Position numbers and translations under genes: made by a program | The notes under the pieces: generated by a model | The model's database searches: none | What the model was told of the DNA's origin: nothing | Seen by the model: the letters and a program-made list of their open reading frames with translations, nothing else | Source: Nematostella vectensis | Taxonomy: Eukaryota; Cnidaria; Anthozoa; Actiniaria; Edwardsiidae | DNA: 64,000 nucleotides | Assembly (NCBI RefSeq): GCF_932526225.1 | Contig: NC_064034.1 | Span: 15,014,887 to 15,078,886 of the forward strand | Direction of reading: 5' to 3' | Shown: positions 42,851-53,760 of the stretch, in pieces | Layout: every line of letters begins with the position of its first letter | Position numbering within the stretch: position 1 is the stretch's first letter

Positions 42851-43875
42851 TCACTATAGTTCCCAAGTGATATGTTTGTAGTTGATATCTAATTTTGCAC
42901 GTGTAAAATTAGATACAATTGGATTGAATTTTTAAGGAATAATCGGAATTTTTTGTGGCTGTAAAGACAGCAATGTAAAACTTGGGCAGCCAAACGAAAT
43001 GTCATATAAATGAGAAAAAGACCATTACGTTCCCAAGATTTTAGATAAAACAAATCACCGTCACATTATAAACTGTCGTTTTCAAACTGTTCAGGCTTCG
43101 GCAATAAAGTCGAAAATAAAAATAGCCGACATAGATGACACGCCATAGATGCTTTTTCTTAGTAAGCATTTTGTAACTTCCCTCGTCTTATCTATAACAT
43201 AAGATATGACCTTTTAAAGATCTTCCAAGCCTTGTGCTTTGCTTGAACAGGTATTTCATAGTGAAATATTGCACTAGTGAAGATCTCAAAACTTGCTGAC
43301 ATTTGTTACGTTTGCTGACATTTGTTACATTTGCTGATATTTGTTACATGAAAATAGACATAGCCATACTCCACACGCCTAATCCATTGTGATTTTGGAA
43401 CGAGTTTGTCTTTCCTGATCACATATCATATTACGCTGCCGAAATCTTTAAACGTGCTTATAGTAAAGGATTCGATGGTATAAAACTGACTTTTTTTTCA
43501 AAGCATGAGCTCAATATTCCCAGTACGTGCTTATGGTTTACAAAAACGATATTCCCGTATTTTTTATGGCCACAAGCGTCCAAAATACTGCTCATTCTAC
43601 CTAAATAATATTGAATATTGAATAGTATGGTAACTACAGAACTGTGCCACATTATTCCATGCTGAGGCCAGGAGAGAATACACCTTTTCATAGACTAGGT
43701 AATTAGTTCTCGTAGAAGGCAGTTGATAACATTAAGAAAACTGATAGTTCGTCTGATTTTTCTAACTGCTATCCCTTAGAGTTTAGGGACCACGCCCTTT
43801 CTCTGCCGCATAGGTGTCAAAACTTATATTGGCCACACGTAGGATAGAATCCTGCTAGGAAGACCCCTATTCACC
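42851..43875. other. Gene-free stretch between two minisatellite arrays
   Basis: AT-rich DNA separating oppositely oriented 18-bp arrays. It contains triplicated TTGCTGACATTTGTTAC near 43295-43350. No gene recognised. Confidence 0.5.
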
Positions 43876-43879
43876 CCCC

Positions 43880-44340
43880 CCCCCCTCCCTTATTAGACAG
43901 ATTTGGCTCATTAGAGAGGGATGGCTCATCAGAGAGGGGTGGCTTATAAGAGAGGGGTGGCTTATTAGAAAGGGATGGCTTATCAGAGAGGGCTGGCTTA
44001 TTAGAGATGGGTGATTTATTAGAGAGGGCTGGCTTATTAGAGATGGGTGATTTATTAGAGAGGGCTGGCTTATTAGAGGGGTGACTTGTTAGATAGTGAT
44101 GGCTTATTGGATAGTGGTGACTTATTGGAGAGGACTGGCTTGTTTCATAGGGTTGGCTTAATAGAGAGGGTGGCTTATTAAGTAATGCTCTCAATGCAGC
44201 CTAACAGAAGGTGCACACTGGTATGTAAATAATGTAATACTAGAAATTTTGCCAAGGGGTGGGTTAATAGAGTCGTGGCTTGCTAGAAAGGGATTGCTTA
44301 TCAGAGGGGCAGCTTATTCGAGAGCTATGTTTTTTAAAGA
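43880..44340. repeat. 18-bp minisatellite, inverted orientation
   Basis: Units GGCTTATTAGAGAGGG(GT), the reverse complement of the 40.5-42.8 kb array. A minus-strand frame across it is a repeat artefact. It starts after a run of C at 43876. Confidence 0.9.
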
Positions 44341-46896
44341 TGGCTGATTAAAGAGGGTTGGCAGAGAGGGAGGGCAGATCATTGAGGGGGGGGGACATAT
44401 TATATAGGGGGGATTAAAAGGTAGCATATTACAGTAGGGAAATGTTGGTTTGGTTTGTGAACAGCTGCTTTAGGAAGATGTTTCATTGCCATTCAGAGAC
44501 AATGGAGTCATCAAGGAAACATGTGATTTATTGAAAGATTATGAAAATAAATAGTTACATAACTACAACGGAACATTAAAAGCTAATATATAGATTTAGG
44601 CACTGCCTAAAAGCGGAGCCTGCGTGGATGCACTTTTTTTAGCAATACTTGTAGCAAATTTCAGGATATAGGGGATTCAAACTAGCTTTGGAATAGTTTT
44701 TATATTTTATATCCATTTCCAAGTAAATCCTGGTGACTTGGGTACATTACTAATTTCTGCCATGACCCCCACCCCCTGAGGTTTGACTCTCCAAAAAAGT
44801 AGATGGGGTGTAGATAATCATTCTATCTTTTAGGGTATAAACTTCACCCAACTACTATCCCTCAGGGGGTGTTTTATGGTTATTCTGATACTGCTATCCT
44901 TTAGGAGTATCAAATTAATGCATTTTTGTATTCAATAACAACCGATATATTTACCTCCCTCCACTCCCCCAGGAAGACTAGCCAGGATTATGATGGATGA
45001 ATGGATTGAATTGAGAACGAGAATGACAATAAATACTTTTATTAAGAAATTGGTGCCTTTTATAGAATGCTTGTTTTTATTATCATTGTACAAATGCACC
45101 ATTATTTGACATGAAAAAGTCAAAGCTGAGATCCAGCAGTATGGGATTGCTTTTAGTAGGAAAGTGCATGATGTTAAAAAAGGTGTTATTCTGAATTATT
45201 AAGAAATCATGGTTTTTAATTTAAAAGCATTTATTTAGACTGGTGTCTTATCACATGTTAATTTGGTTGTGAGAAATTGTGCAAGCCATAATAGAAATAA
45301 TATTGTATTGACACAGGAAATTAAAATGGTTCATTCAAAATTATTCATTTCTAAAGTTAGGCTTGTGTACTATCCTTTATAATCTGGCTATGAAAAATCA
45401 TGCATACCACAATATAAATATTGCATTGACATGAACAAATAAAATGGTTCATTGAAAAAGTATTCGTGTATAAAATTATGCTCGTGTCTTATCATTGATA
45501 ATTTGGCTGTGAAAAATCATGCACAACCAAATAAAATATTGTATTGTCATTAGAACCGGTTATTTAGATCAAGAATAATGAAATATAACGGGTTAGAATA
45601 TTTTTGAAATATATATTATACACCTATTTCAAACAAGGTATTGCATTGGAGGATCAATGTGTGGTAACACTGATTGGTTCATTCAAAAGACACACAAAAA
45701 GAAACATGGGTAGGCTTTGATCTATGCTTATTTGTTGGCTCATTTGATATCTTTGAAGCACTGCAGCTTGTGACATTGGTATTGTAACCTCATTTGAAAT
45801 AGGTGCATTATATAAAATAATAAATGTTAAAACATGTATTAATAAAGAGACAACAGTTTGTCTACCACGTAACAATTAATTTCCATATTTAGAGGAGGCA
45901 CCAAAAGCAACCCCCTAAATATGGAAATCAATATATGTGGAAGACAGCTGCATCACCTCTTTTTATCTTGTTGTTGTTGTTCTCTATAAAAAAGGATGAA
46001 AGAAGTATGAAATTATATATTTTCCAAACGTTTAGGGCTCACCTAAAATACACCAATAAACACCATCTAGAATCTATGTATCATACAGGCATAGGTTCAT
46101 GGGTAACGTATCAATTAATTAATGGGCCATGTAAATATGCGATTTGTTTTTATTTTATGCTTTAATTGACACACAAAAACCTTGAAAAACATCTTTGAGA
46201 ACTGAGGGGGAAAAACCATAAATGTGTCAGATAAATAAGACCTGACTGAAATCATTTAGCCATATTTCTTTCATAGTATCAAAGTGAATTGGGTTCATTT
46301 ACACCAAAATATTGATATACAGCTTACTAAATAATTTATCAGTGTTTTTGTTTACACTTACCTCATCAAGTGGGAAAAAAGAAATTAAAACCTACCTGGT
46401 CCCCTAAGAGAAAAGCTCTTATGTTGTATGCAAAGTAAAGAAGGATTTCAGAAATACAAACCTTACTTTGTGTTAGAATATCTTTCTCCATGTTTACAAG
46501 GTGGATGATCTAGAAATCCATGGAACCACGAAACTGGAACATGGGACTCAATAACCAGCCTACAAGACAAAAATCACAAGCTTTCTATACTTAGTTCAGA
46601 CAGAAAAGCGTAAAGGTTATTTTGGCAACACAGGCTACATTTGAGCGGTTCCCTCTGGTTGATATTGCCATAGCAATATGGGATCGCACAAAGCTCTACA
46701 CCACAGGGTTCTCATCAAGTTATACACATAGTTTGAGGTAATGTAATTTGCAAGTCAGATACGGGAGCATATTTCATTTGCGTGTTCGAATCGCTTTGTG
46801 CATAGATCCAGAACCCCGGGGGTCTCTTCTCGCCTAAATATTCCTGTTCCTGTCAATGCGTTTGAGCGTTCTAAAAACGTCAGCGAATCCCTAAAG
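44341..46896. other. AT-rich intergenic region
   Basis: No exon or repeat family is recognised. Segments around 45240-45560 are three diverged copies of a roughly 115-bp unit (GTGTCTTATCA...GAAAAATCATGCA...AATGGTTCATT), apparently an old tandem duplication. The end may hold the promoter of the next gene. Confidence 0.45.
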
Positions 46897-47922
46897 ATGT
46901 CGAAATATTACATTTATTCGCTTTTCATATTTTCCTTATGTATTATCATGTTGATAATTGAGCTTGAAATCCTGTCTGGTTCTACTAGTGAATACCAACA
47001 CCCAGCCTACATGTCTGAATTTCGTAACATGTCTAGAAAAGCAAACTTTCTATATCTGGTTCAGACGGAACAGTGCCTACCGCAGAAGCTCTTAGAAAAT
47101 AGTTATATGGGCAACACAACCTCCTGTAACTGTGAAGTTCTGGTTCTGAGCTACAAGCAACGATGCAACCGTAATTCATCTGGACATATTTCTTACACTC
47201 ACAACAAGAGTATCTCGTGGACCGTTGGCAGGAATATTCTATATAGGCTGTCCCAGGCGCTGGACAAGCATTATTTATATTATATCTTCTTGGATGATGA
47301 TGTGGAATTCTGGTATAACAAACAATGCGTACCGGATGATGTTAGAAACATGCCTCCTCTAAGAGCTTTTGAGCGGTTTCTTCTTCGCTATGAGCCAGCT
47401 GTTGGTGTCCCTAATGTTGAAGCTCATAATACAGGGGAAGAGCTTCTAGAATACCGTAGGAAGCGTTGCCCAAGTATCAATGACACTTGTGAACATGTCC
47501 CTGTGACACACTTCGATGCAATTTTCAACGCATTCCACCGAGACGCTCTTAACTACTTGCTTCCTTACTCTAGCAAGTACGACCACAGGAGCTGGTGGCA
47601 TAGTCAAAGATACATGATAGTGGCGGCCGAACTAGCGTTCCGAGGACATGTTTGGATTTATTCGCCCGTTCTAGTGCAAGGTGCCCAACATCGGCCATAC
47701 CCTAGATATGACCCGGATATAAATTCTGTTTGGAGGGATTTTGTTAACAACATAGCAGAGACCCTTCCAATCTATTACCAGACAAGTGAAATCGTACTCA
47801 ACCTTAAAAAAGACCCAATTTATCACACCGAGCGTTCGCTTTCGCCTTGTTTTCATCTAGAAGCAAGACATCCTATAGTGCCATATGAACATTTCAACGT
47901 AACGATTACTAACGATTACTAA
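46897..47922 (+). CDS. Single-exon type II membrane protein, glycosyltransferase-like
   Basis: I chose ATG at 46897, directly before the hydrophobic segment; the frame is open upstream to 46798 without another ATG. The 341-residue product has a short cytoplasmic MSK, a transmembrane signal anchor at residues 4-26 (YIYSLFIFSLCIIMLIIEL), several N-glycosylation sites in the first third, and a predicted lumenal domain with YYIFLDDDVEFW at about 128-139. A DDD after a hydrophobic strand is the metal/nucleotide-sugar motif of GT-A glycosyltransferases. RSWWHSQRYMIVAAELAF and FRGHVWIYSP follow. The specific family is not identified. No intron; it could be a retrogene or a member of an intronless family. 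Confidence 0.75.
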   Translation: MSKYYIYSLFIFSLCIIMLIIELEILSGSTSEYQHPAYMSEFRNMSRKANFLYLVQTEQCLPQKLLENSYMGNTTSCNCEVLVLSYKQRCNRNSSGHISYTHNKSISWTVGRNILYRLSQALDKHYLYYIFLDDDVEFWYNKQCVPDDVRNMPPLRAFERFLLRYEPAVGVPNVEAHNTGEELLEYRRKRCPSINDTCEHVPVTHFDAIFNAFHRDALNYLLPYSSKYDHRSWWHSQRYMIVAAELAFRGHVWIYSPVLVQGAQHRPYPRYDPDINSVWRDFVNNIAETLPIYYQTSEIVLNLKKDPIYHTERSLSPCFHLEARHPIVPYEHFNVTITNDY

Positions 47923-48560
47923 ATATGATTCTGTCCAGCGCAGAGCTCCATCGACAAGCAAAAAGGATTGGACTTTATGTGGTTCAACCCTCCTTATAGC
48001 AAAAATGTAAGCGCTAACATAGGTTGGCGATAGCAGTAATAAAGGCAAAGCACTAACAATAGCAAGCACCAAATGATAATAACGAAAGCAATAGCAAGGG
48101 CCGCAAAGGCAAAAGGCCGCATAGGCAGGGGGGGGGATGCAACGGCCGCATGGGCCGCAAAAGCGGAGGCAACAGTGTTTATTTAGGGTGAACGCTACAA
48201 ACGCGGGCTAGGAGGGGGGGGGGGGGGGTTCGCTTCCTTTTTCCCAAGTGTCGGGGGAGGGGAGCACTGCTGCGATGCAGGATGGGGGTACGACTCGTAT
48301 GCAGATGCATTAACAGCCATGACTAACGCCCCATGTATCCCCAGGTGCTGCTAGGGTTATTTATTATAGGGATAATAAGCAATACAAAGACAACAAGAGC
48401 CGGTGCGCTACTAGGCTAAAGGCCGAAAATAGCGGTTACAAGGTGTAGTGCTCTACTAGCGTGCACAGAACAAGGCCATCGGTGCTAAGGTGTAACGAAT
48501 AGTGAAATAAACCAGGCGCCGACCCTGAGCCCAGCGAAAGCGGGGTGTAACGCAGGCTAT
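47923..48560. other. Gene-free stretch with G runs
   Basis: It contains GGCCGCA-rich low-complexity sequence (48100-48170), G runs near 48130 and 48215, and no gene that I recognise. It is followed by the C-terminus of a gag pseudogene. Confidence 0.5.
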
Positions 48561-48566
48561 GTAAAC

Positions 48567-49680
48567 TTAATTACGCTTGAAACGTTTGGGTGCGGCTGGC
48601 GGTGGGGAGCGAGGCCTATTGCGATGGCTCAGAAGACCTGTTGGACGGTTGGGACAGTGCCGTACTTGGTGGTTGCCGTGGCAGGCTAAACACGAGTGGG
48701 TGAAGCGACAGGCTGAGGGGTTGGGGACGACACAGCTTCTCCTGTTCCAGGAGATACAATAGGTTGTACTGCGGGACCTTGGCTGCGGAAGGGGAAGAGG
48801 AGCCGAGCCCGCGGTATGAAAAATAAACAGCTGCGTGTCGATTGCCGACGAGTCTTCGCAACAAAAAACGGCCGCCTGTTGGCGGAATGCGACATCATAG
48901 TTCTGCCAGGCTCGCCCAGCAAACTGGCGATAGGTGCGGATGATCAATAGTAAGTACTGGTGAAGGTCTTTGAAGCATTGGGGATGGTAGTGAGTCGCTA
49001 CGGCCATGTATATAGAGAATGCCTCCACCCAGGACACGATGTCCTCTATAGCTTGCTTGGGCTTCCGGGATTGTGTAGCGGTCAAGATGAGCCGCCCATC
49101 CAGCATTAATAGCGGCCCCGCTTCGGTAGTTGGGGAGAAATTGGTGTGCAGTCCCTCAAGTCAACATATTTGCCAGTGACAATTTGGGTGACCATTTTTT
49201 GCCGGGACCGGGGGGTATCCCGTCCCTACCACAAGGGGCTGGAGTAGGGCAGTTTGGGGGGCAGACACTGGGGACACAGCAGGAATGGACACACCGGCAG
49301 CGGTTGAGAAAGGGGCACCTGGGGCCGAAGAGGACAGCAAGCTACCCGAATACGATGGCGGCGAGTTCGCCAAAAATAGGTTGAAAGAAAAGTTGGAGCG
49401 CCGGATTGGATATTCAGTGACCTACGGAGATTGTTGTTGAGGTCGTTGGTAGCGGTTCGAGTGGTGTCGCTGGCAGTGAGGCTGACATATCCCCCGGAGT
49501 TTTCGATTGGGAAGATGGCGGCTTCTCACTCTGCCGTCCGGTCTGGTGATGGCTCTCATTATCCAGGCTGGCCATCGCTCTCTGAATCTCCTCTCTTATG
49601 AGTTGTGTGAATGACAAAGGGGCGTTCGAGCTGGTGCTGTCTTCTGGCGAAAGCATATTGCCGTTAAAAACCCGAGGTAA
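48567..49680 (-). pseudogene. Retrotransposon gag-like protein (frameshifted)
   Basis: On the minus strand, from about 49660, MLSPEDSTSSNAPLSFTQLI begins a Ser/Pro/Thr-rich N-terminus. The conserved core is LMLDGRLILTATQSRKPKQA, IEDIVSWVEAFSIYMAVATH and YLLLIIRTYRQFAGRAWQNY. The end has a Cys/His knuckle (SCLACHGNHQVRHCPN). Three reading-frame changes (near 49410, 49160-49130 and 48850) show it is dead. This type of gag is abundant in coral and sea anemone genomes (DIRS/LTR-like elements). No pol follows. Confidence 0.8.
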
Positions 49681-49787
49681 ATAGAGAAGAAGGCAAAACA
49701 AACTCCTGCGATAGAGGGCGCCTACAGCGAGCTCAGGGCGAGCACTAGAATCCGGGCTCGCGCGGTCAGACTCGATTTTAATGTATG

Positions 49788-50115
49788 CGACAGTGCTGAA
49801 TAACGTATGCGCATGCGCGTGTTCTGGCAAAAACAAACAAAATCTCAGTGTTGAATGGTTCGAGTATAGGTACGAAAGGCTGACTTCGGTCGCTGTTTTG
49901 ACTTACTGTACAGCATTAAAACCATACTGTACAAAAGATGACAGATTTGTGTGATAATGAGGGAGTCATAAAGAAAATTATAGCCTTAGGTTTGGTATAG
50001 TTTTCTTAGCAATCTCCAAAATGTGACAGTTCGCCGGTAAAAAGCCGCCATTTCAAATCAAAAAGGCTGGTTTAACCGCGCGGTACTGCATCTAGTCTTG
50101 CGTTTTTCAGCACTG
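49788..50115 (-). mobile_element. Dispersed 322-bp element, copy 2 (possible LTR of the gag element)
   Basis: Reverse-orientation copy of 3333-3654, with matching ends (CGACAGTGCTGAATAACG and CGTTTTTCAGCACTG) and the internal AGTCAAAACAGCGACCGAAG. It lies about 100 bp upstream of the gag frame on the same strand, where a 5' LTR would be. No second copy lies 3' of gag within the window. Confidence 0.7.
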
Positions 50116-50509
50116 GCATTCCGAAGCAGAGGAGGGTGGACATGGGTCACGTAAACCGGCTTGGCCAATCAGAACGCGCTAAAAAAATAATTTTTTGTTT
50201 AAAAGTTTTCGGGTAAAGAGCTCTCGGACAACTTCACTTTGAAGCAGATTTGTGTTTTAATCGGTAAGTTTACGTGTCGCTTTTGTTCAATATGTACTTA
50301 TAGAGATAACTAGAGATCAATCTGACAAGCGATGGAGGGACGACAAGTTGGAATTATGGAGAATGAAGCACTTGAACTGGAGACACTCGTCATCAAAATA
50401 GCGAATTTACATTTGTAGCAATATCGTGAAAAACCGGCAAAATTCATAACATGTCAGCAATTAATTTGTGTACCAATTTAAAGTTGGATATTTTCCCTAT
50501 CGCGAAACG
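50116..50509. other. Short stretch before element copy B
   Basis: AT-rich host sequence without a recognised gene. It contains a possible small transcription-unit-like region but no exon I can support. Confidence 0.4.
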
Positions 50510-50960
50510 AGATGGATCACCATCGCTTGGATCCGTGCCGCGCCCCTTCGGGCCTCCCAGCCCCATTTTAGGCTTGGGAGGTGCGCTGGGCCCCTCCGAG
50601 CCCCCCCCCCCCCCCCCCCCCCCCCAGCCCCATTTCAGGCTTGGTAGGCGCGCCGCGCCCATCCGAGCCCCCCAGCCCCGTGGGAATTTCATAGACACCG
50701 AAACGCGTTTCGCGTAGATTAATAATTGGCAATTACTAATCTACGTCGGGACCACTTCGCGTAGATTAATAATTGCCAAATCAATCTACGTCGGGCGGGG
50801 CTCTGGTAGATAAATAGTTAGCAATTGCTAACCTGCGTCGGGTGGGGTCCGGGTAGGAAGGTCGGGCGAGAGCGCGCCAAGGGGGGAGCCTAAGACGATG
50901 ACAGGGTGGCTGCCACCCCCCCCCCCCCCAGCGCTTCGCGCGGTAGCAGGTGGGCACCAA
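50510..50960. repeat. Element B, outer left terminal repeat
   Basis: C-run- and G-run-rich modules (GCCTCCCAGCCCCATTTTAG, then GGCTTGGGAGG) followed by AT near-palindromes CGTAGATTAATAATTGGCAA and TTACTAATCTACGTCGG (50718-50748) and a second one at 50758-50793. It matches the outer terminal repeats of copy A (31075-31230 inverted; 16720-16800 direct). The corresponding right outer repeat is absent from copy B. Confidence 0.75.
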
Positions 50961-51081
50961 GGCACAAGACACAAGCACAATAAACGCAAAACGCCTTTAT
51001 CTACAAACACAGTGATCCCTAGCAACGCCGTTTCGCTTAATATCAGGGCTCATCAGCACACCTAGCACACAGAAAGTACAG

Positions 51082-51525
51082 ATGTGGACGGCACTAGAGG
51101 CTCAAGGGATCGCAAAATCGTCCCAAGCTTGGCACGAAATCGCTAAGCCCGCAGTGACTCAAGGGATCGCAGAATCGTGCCACGCTTGGCACGAAATCGC
51201 TAAGCCCGCAGTGACTCAAGGGATCGCAGAATCGTGCCACGGTTGGCACGAAATCGCTAAGCCCGCAGTGACTCAAGGGATCGCAAAATCGTGCCAAGTG
51301 TGGCACGGAACCGCTAAGCCTGCAATGGCTCAAGGGATCGCAGAATCGTGCCACGCTTGGCACGAAATCGCTAAGCCCGCAGTGACTCAAGGGATCGCAA
51401 AATCGTGCCAAGCGTGGCACGAAGTCGCTAAGCCCGCAATGACTCAAGGGATCCCAAAAATGTTCCACGGTTGGGACAAAACCAATGAGCACAAAAAAAC
51501 ACGAGCAAAGTGTGAAGCAATGTAG
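51082..51525 (+). repeat. 57-bp tandem repeat, about seven units, open in frame
   Basis: Units of 57 bp (19 codons) repeat GAAATCGCTAAGCCCGCAGT and GACTCAAGGGATCGCA. The + frame is open through all units, giving WHEIAKPAVTQGIAESCHA repeats and 147 codons starting ATGTGGACG; the minus strand is also open (51492-51094). Each unit contains the palindrome GTGCCAxGCxTGGCAC. Whether it is coding is unknown; it lies in the copy-B-only segment, and could equally be the 3' untranslated part of the minus-strand gene upstream. Confidence 0.8.
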
Positions 51526-51584
51526 CTTTGTAGGTTTTCAGTAGCTATATAGGCCCCACGGTCTGACGCTACATGGGTCTCGGC

Positions 51585-51813
51585 TTAGGCAGCTTTGGAG
51601 GTCCTTAAGACTCCTGCATAATATTGATGGCTGAGAGCCTGCTTATCTCTGCCTCGGCTGAAGCTACCAAGTTTCGCGGCCTCTCCGATGATTCTTTCGA
51701 GTAGAGACTGCCATTCCATGATGTGAAGGCGCTGGGACGTGTAATTCTTCGTCGTACTCACTGTTGCTTCGGCGAACAATGTCGTCTATAGCGTTCTCAA
51801 ACTCGTCGTCCAT
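51585..51813 (-). CDS. Possible small gene with H2B-like segment, copy B only
   Basis: ATG at 51813 in a good context starts MDDEFENAIDDIVRRSNSEY (49 codons in that frame, stop at 51664). An overlapping frame (51779-51585) contains TSQRLHIMEWQSLLERIIGE then AAKLGSFSRGR. The second stretch resembles the histone H2B segment after helix 2 (IM, ERI, GEA, L in similar spacing). A frameshift or an intron would be needed to join the two frames; a GTGAGT donor is present at about 51764. TATA-like sequence lies upstream near 52088 and 52129. Function and even coding status are uncertain. Confidence 0.35.
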
Positions 51814-52059
51814 GGTGAAACGATAGGCACTGCTCGACTTTGAACGGCGAAACCGCTTGTTGCAGCAGTGAATTCGCTGACGTAATGGCCCGTTTTAGGT
51901 AGAAAAACACCGGTCTGTCAATCACATGCTTTGTGCAAACATTCCGTAGACAATACGGCGCCGAAGTCATCTGGTGGCCTTGCGTAATCACAATCTAAAC
52001 GTTTCGAGAACGTTCTGTATGTAGAGTCGTAGAATAAAACCACTCAAACATGATAGTGT

Positions 52060-52158
52060 TGTCGCATTTCCTAGCATACACTATATACGACCTCCTAACC
52101 CCCTCTTGGGTGAAGCATACACTATATACGACCTCCTAACCCCCTCTTGGGTGAAAGA
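52060..52158. repeat. Tandem duplication of a 44-bp segment
   Basis: GCATACACTATATACGACCT and CCTAACCCCCTCTTGGGTGA occur twice in succession (about 52072-52115 and 52116-52158). Each copy contains TATATA-like sequence on the minus strand and may duplicate a promoter core of the minus-strand gene to the left. Confidence 0.9.
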
Positions 52159-52377
52159 GCTTCGCGATATTTTTCGGGACAGTGAGAGAGCAAAAACAGC
52201 GTGCTTATTTTAATGTTTTAAAAAACATAAACAAGCCGGTAATCTAATCACCTTGTGCTAGGGCCTGAGGGCCGTGAAAACGAGAAACGTGGATTGGACC
52301 GCCAACCTACGGAGCGCGGAATAACCGTTTTTCGGCCGTAAATTCAAAGCCGCTAGCGTGGCGTTTAAACCTGAGTT

Positions 52378-52985
52378 TTACTCGAACACCTCGCTCCCGA
52401 ACTCCTCGCGAATTTCTCGCAGCCTCTTTTTCATCTTTTTGCGTGTCATCAGGGAGGGCTTTTTCCTGCTTTTTTCTCACGCGATGCAGGGCCGCGTCGA
52501 GCTCTGATAGCGGCCTTGAGCGCGTAGTATCTCTCTTGTTCCCGAAGTATTAGCCGAAACTCTTCGTCTGAAATATGCCCGTCTTGCAGAGCCTTAGAGA
52601 CCAGCTCGCTGATCGAGTTTTTCTTACTCTCCGCTAAAACCGTCGTGTCTTCGTGTTTAGCCACCTTGCTCGTAAGACCCCTAGAGACTACCCCCGCGCC
52701 CGCGCCCACGACACCGACCAGCCCAGCGACCCCTGCCAGCGGACCGCCGACCAGAACCCCTATCCCACTCAAAGAGACCCCTACCCCGGCGCTGGAAAAC
52801 GCCCCTGCAGCGATGCCGGATGCCACAGAACCAGCATGGGTAACGGCAAAGGCGCGCTTATACTTCTTCCGCACCTGTCGATGATGCGTTATCTCGTTGT
52901 CTAGAACCGCCTGAGTGTCATATATTTTCTGGAGTCGGAAGCTTTGCACGTCGCCGCCGATGCTTGCCGGAGCGGCAGGCGTCAT
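52378..52985 (-). pseudogene. Glycine-rich small protein, copy B
   Basis: ATG at 52985 (MTPAAPASIGGDVQSFRLQK). The order is as in copy A: basic RQVRKKYKRAFAVTH, hydrophobic Gly/Val-rich region with two likely membrane-inserting stretches, SKVAKHEDT, then SDEEFRLILREQERYYALKA and a basic end. The frame stops at 52449 just after GKSPP; the neighbouring frame continues with KKMKKRLREIREEFGSEVFE to 52378, as in copy A, so a one-base slip in the A run near 52470 probably truncated it. The uninterrupted CCGAAACTCTTCGTCTG at about 52554-52570 is the empty site of the copy A retrotransposon. Confidence 0.7.
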
Positions 52986-53075
52986 GTGCGTACCTTTCGG
53001 GGGCAAACACTGGGAAGCGAGGGGTATATGGCAACACTGCTAACGTCGCTGTTTGCTATGCTTGTTATGTCGGAC

Positions 53076-53752
53076 CTAGGTTAGCTCTAATACAAGGCAA
53101 ACAGGCTTGCCCTTAAAGTCCACCCGTCTACCGCGGTCATCCCTGATCCATATTTGGATACTCGAGACAAACTCAGAAGAAGATGCTGCGGCACAAACGG
53201 GGATGTCGGGTCCATAGACGACTTTCTCGTGCGGCCTCCCGCTGGTTTTCTAGGCAAGCGAGAACTTTTGAAGGCTCGCCTAAGGAGAGGCATTGCGTGC
53301 GGTCTACGATATCGCAGCAGAAGTAGAGGGCCTCTATTTTCGGCAAAGCCACCTTAAGTGCCCCCTCCCCCAAGGGACGTGCGAGGCCCCGCTCCCCCCA
53401 ACTGATCGTCTTTAGCCTCTAGGCCAAACAGTGCGCAAAGCTCGGCATTCAGGAACGCAACACCACTGGACATAAGCGCGATCTTCCCGGTGAGGGGATC
53501 CAGCTTCGCGGTCAGAATCTTGCTTTCAGCGCGGTTGATCGTTTTCACGATGGACTCGGCCGTGTGGTGCCCGGCTGGCAGAGTAGCGACGGGCGGGAGG
53601 GCGGCTATAGCCGTTATCTGATGCTCCCGCTCGAGATTATACCAGCTGTTAAACAGCGAGCACTGCCTGAGCGCCACGAAGCGTGGGCGCCTTATCGGCC
53701 GCTCGAAGAAGAGCGTCTGTTCGCCTTTGGTGAGCACAGTATGTAGGACCAT
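53076..53752 (-). pseudogene. Minor-capsid/penton-like protein, copy B (frameshifted)
   Basis: ATG at 53752 (MVLHTVLTKGEQTLFFERPI), natural stop at 53076. One extra G near 53393 and a second lesion near 53250 (after VLACLEN) shift the frame. At the position where copy A is broken this copy is readable, and vice versa, so lesions are independent. The start is only 8 bp from the divergent ATG of the next gene. Confidence 0.6.
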
Positions 53753-53760
53753 GGATGAGC

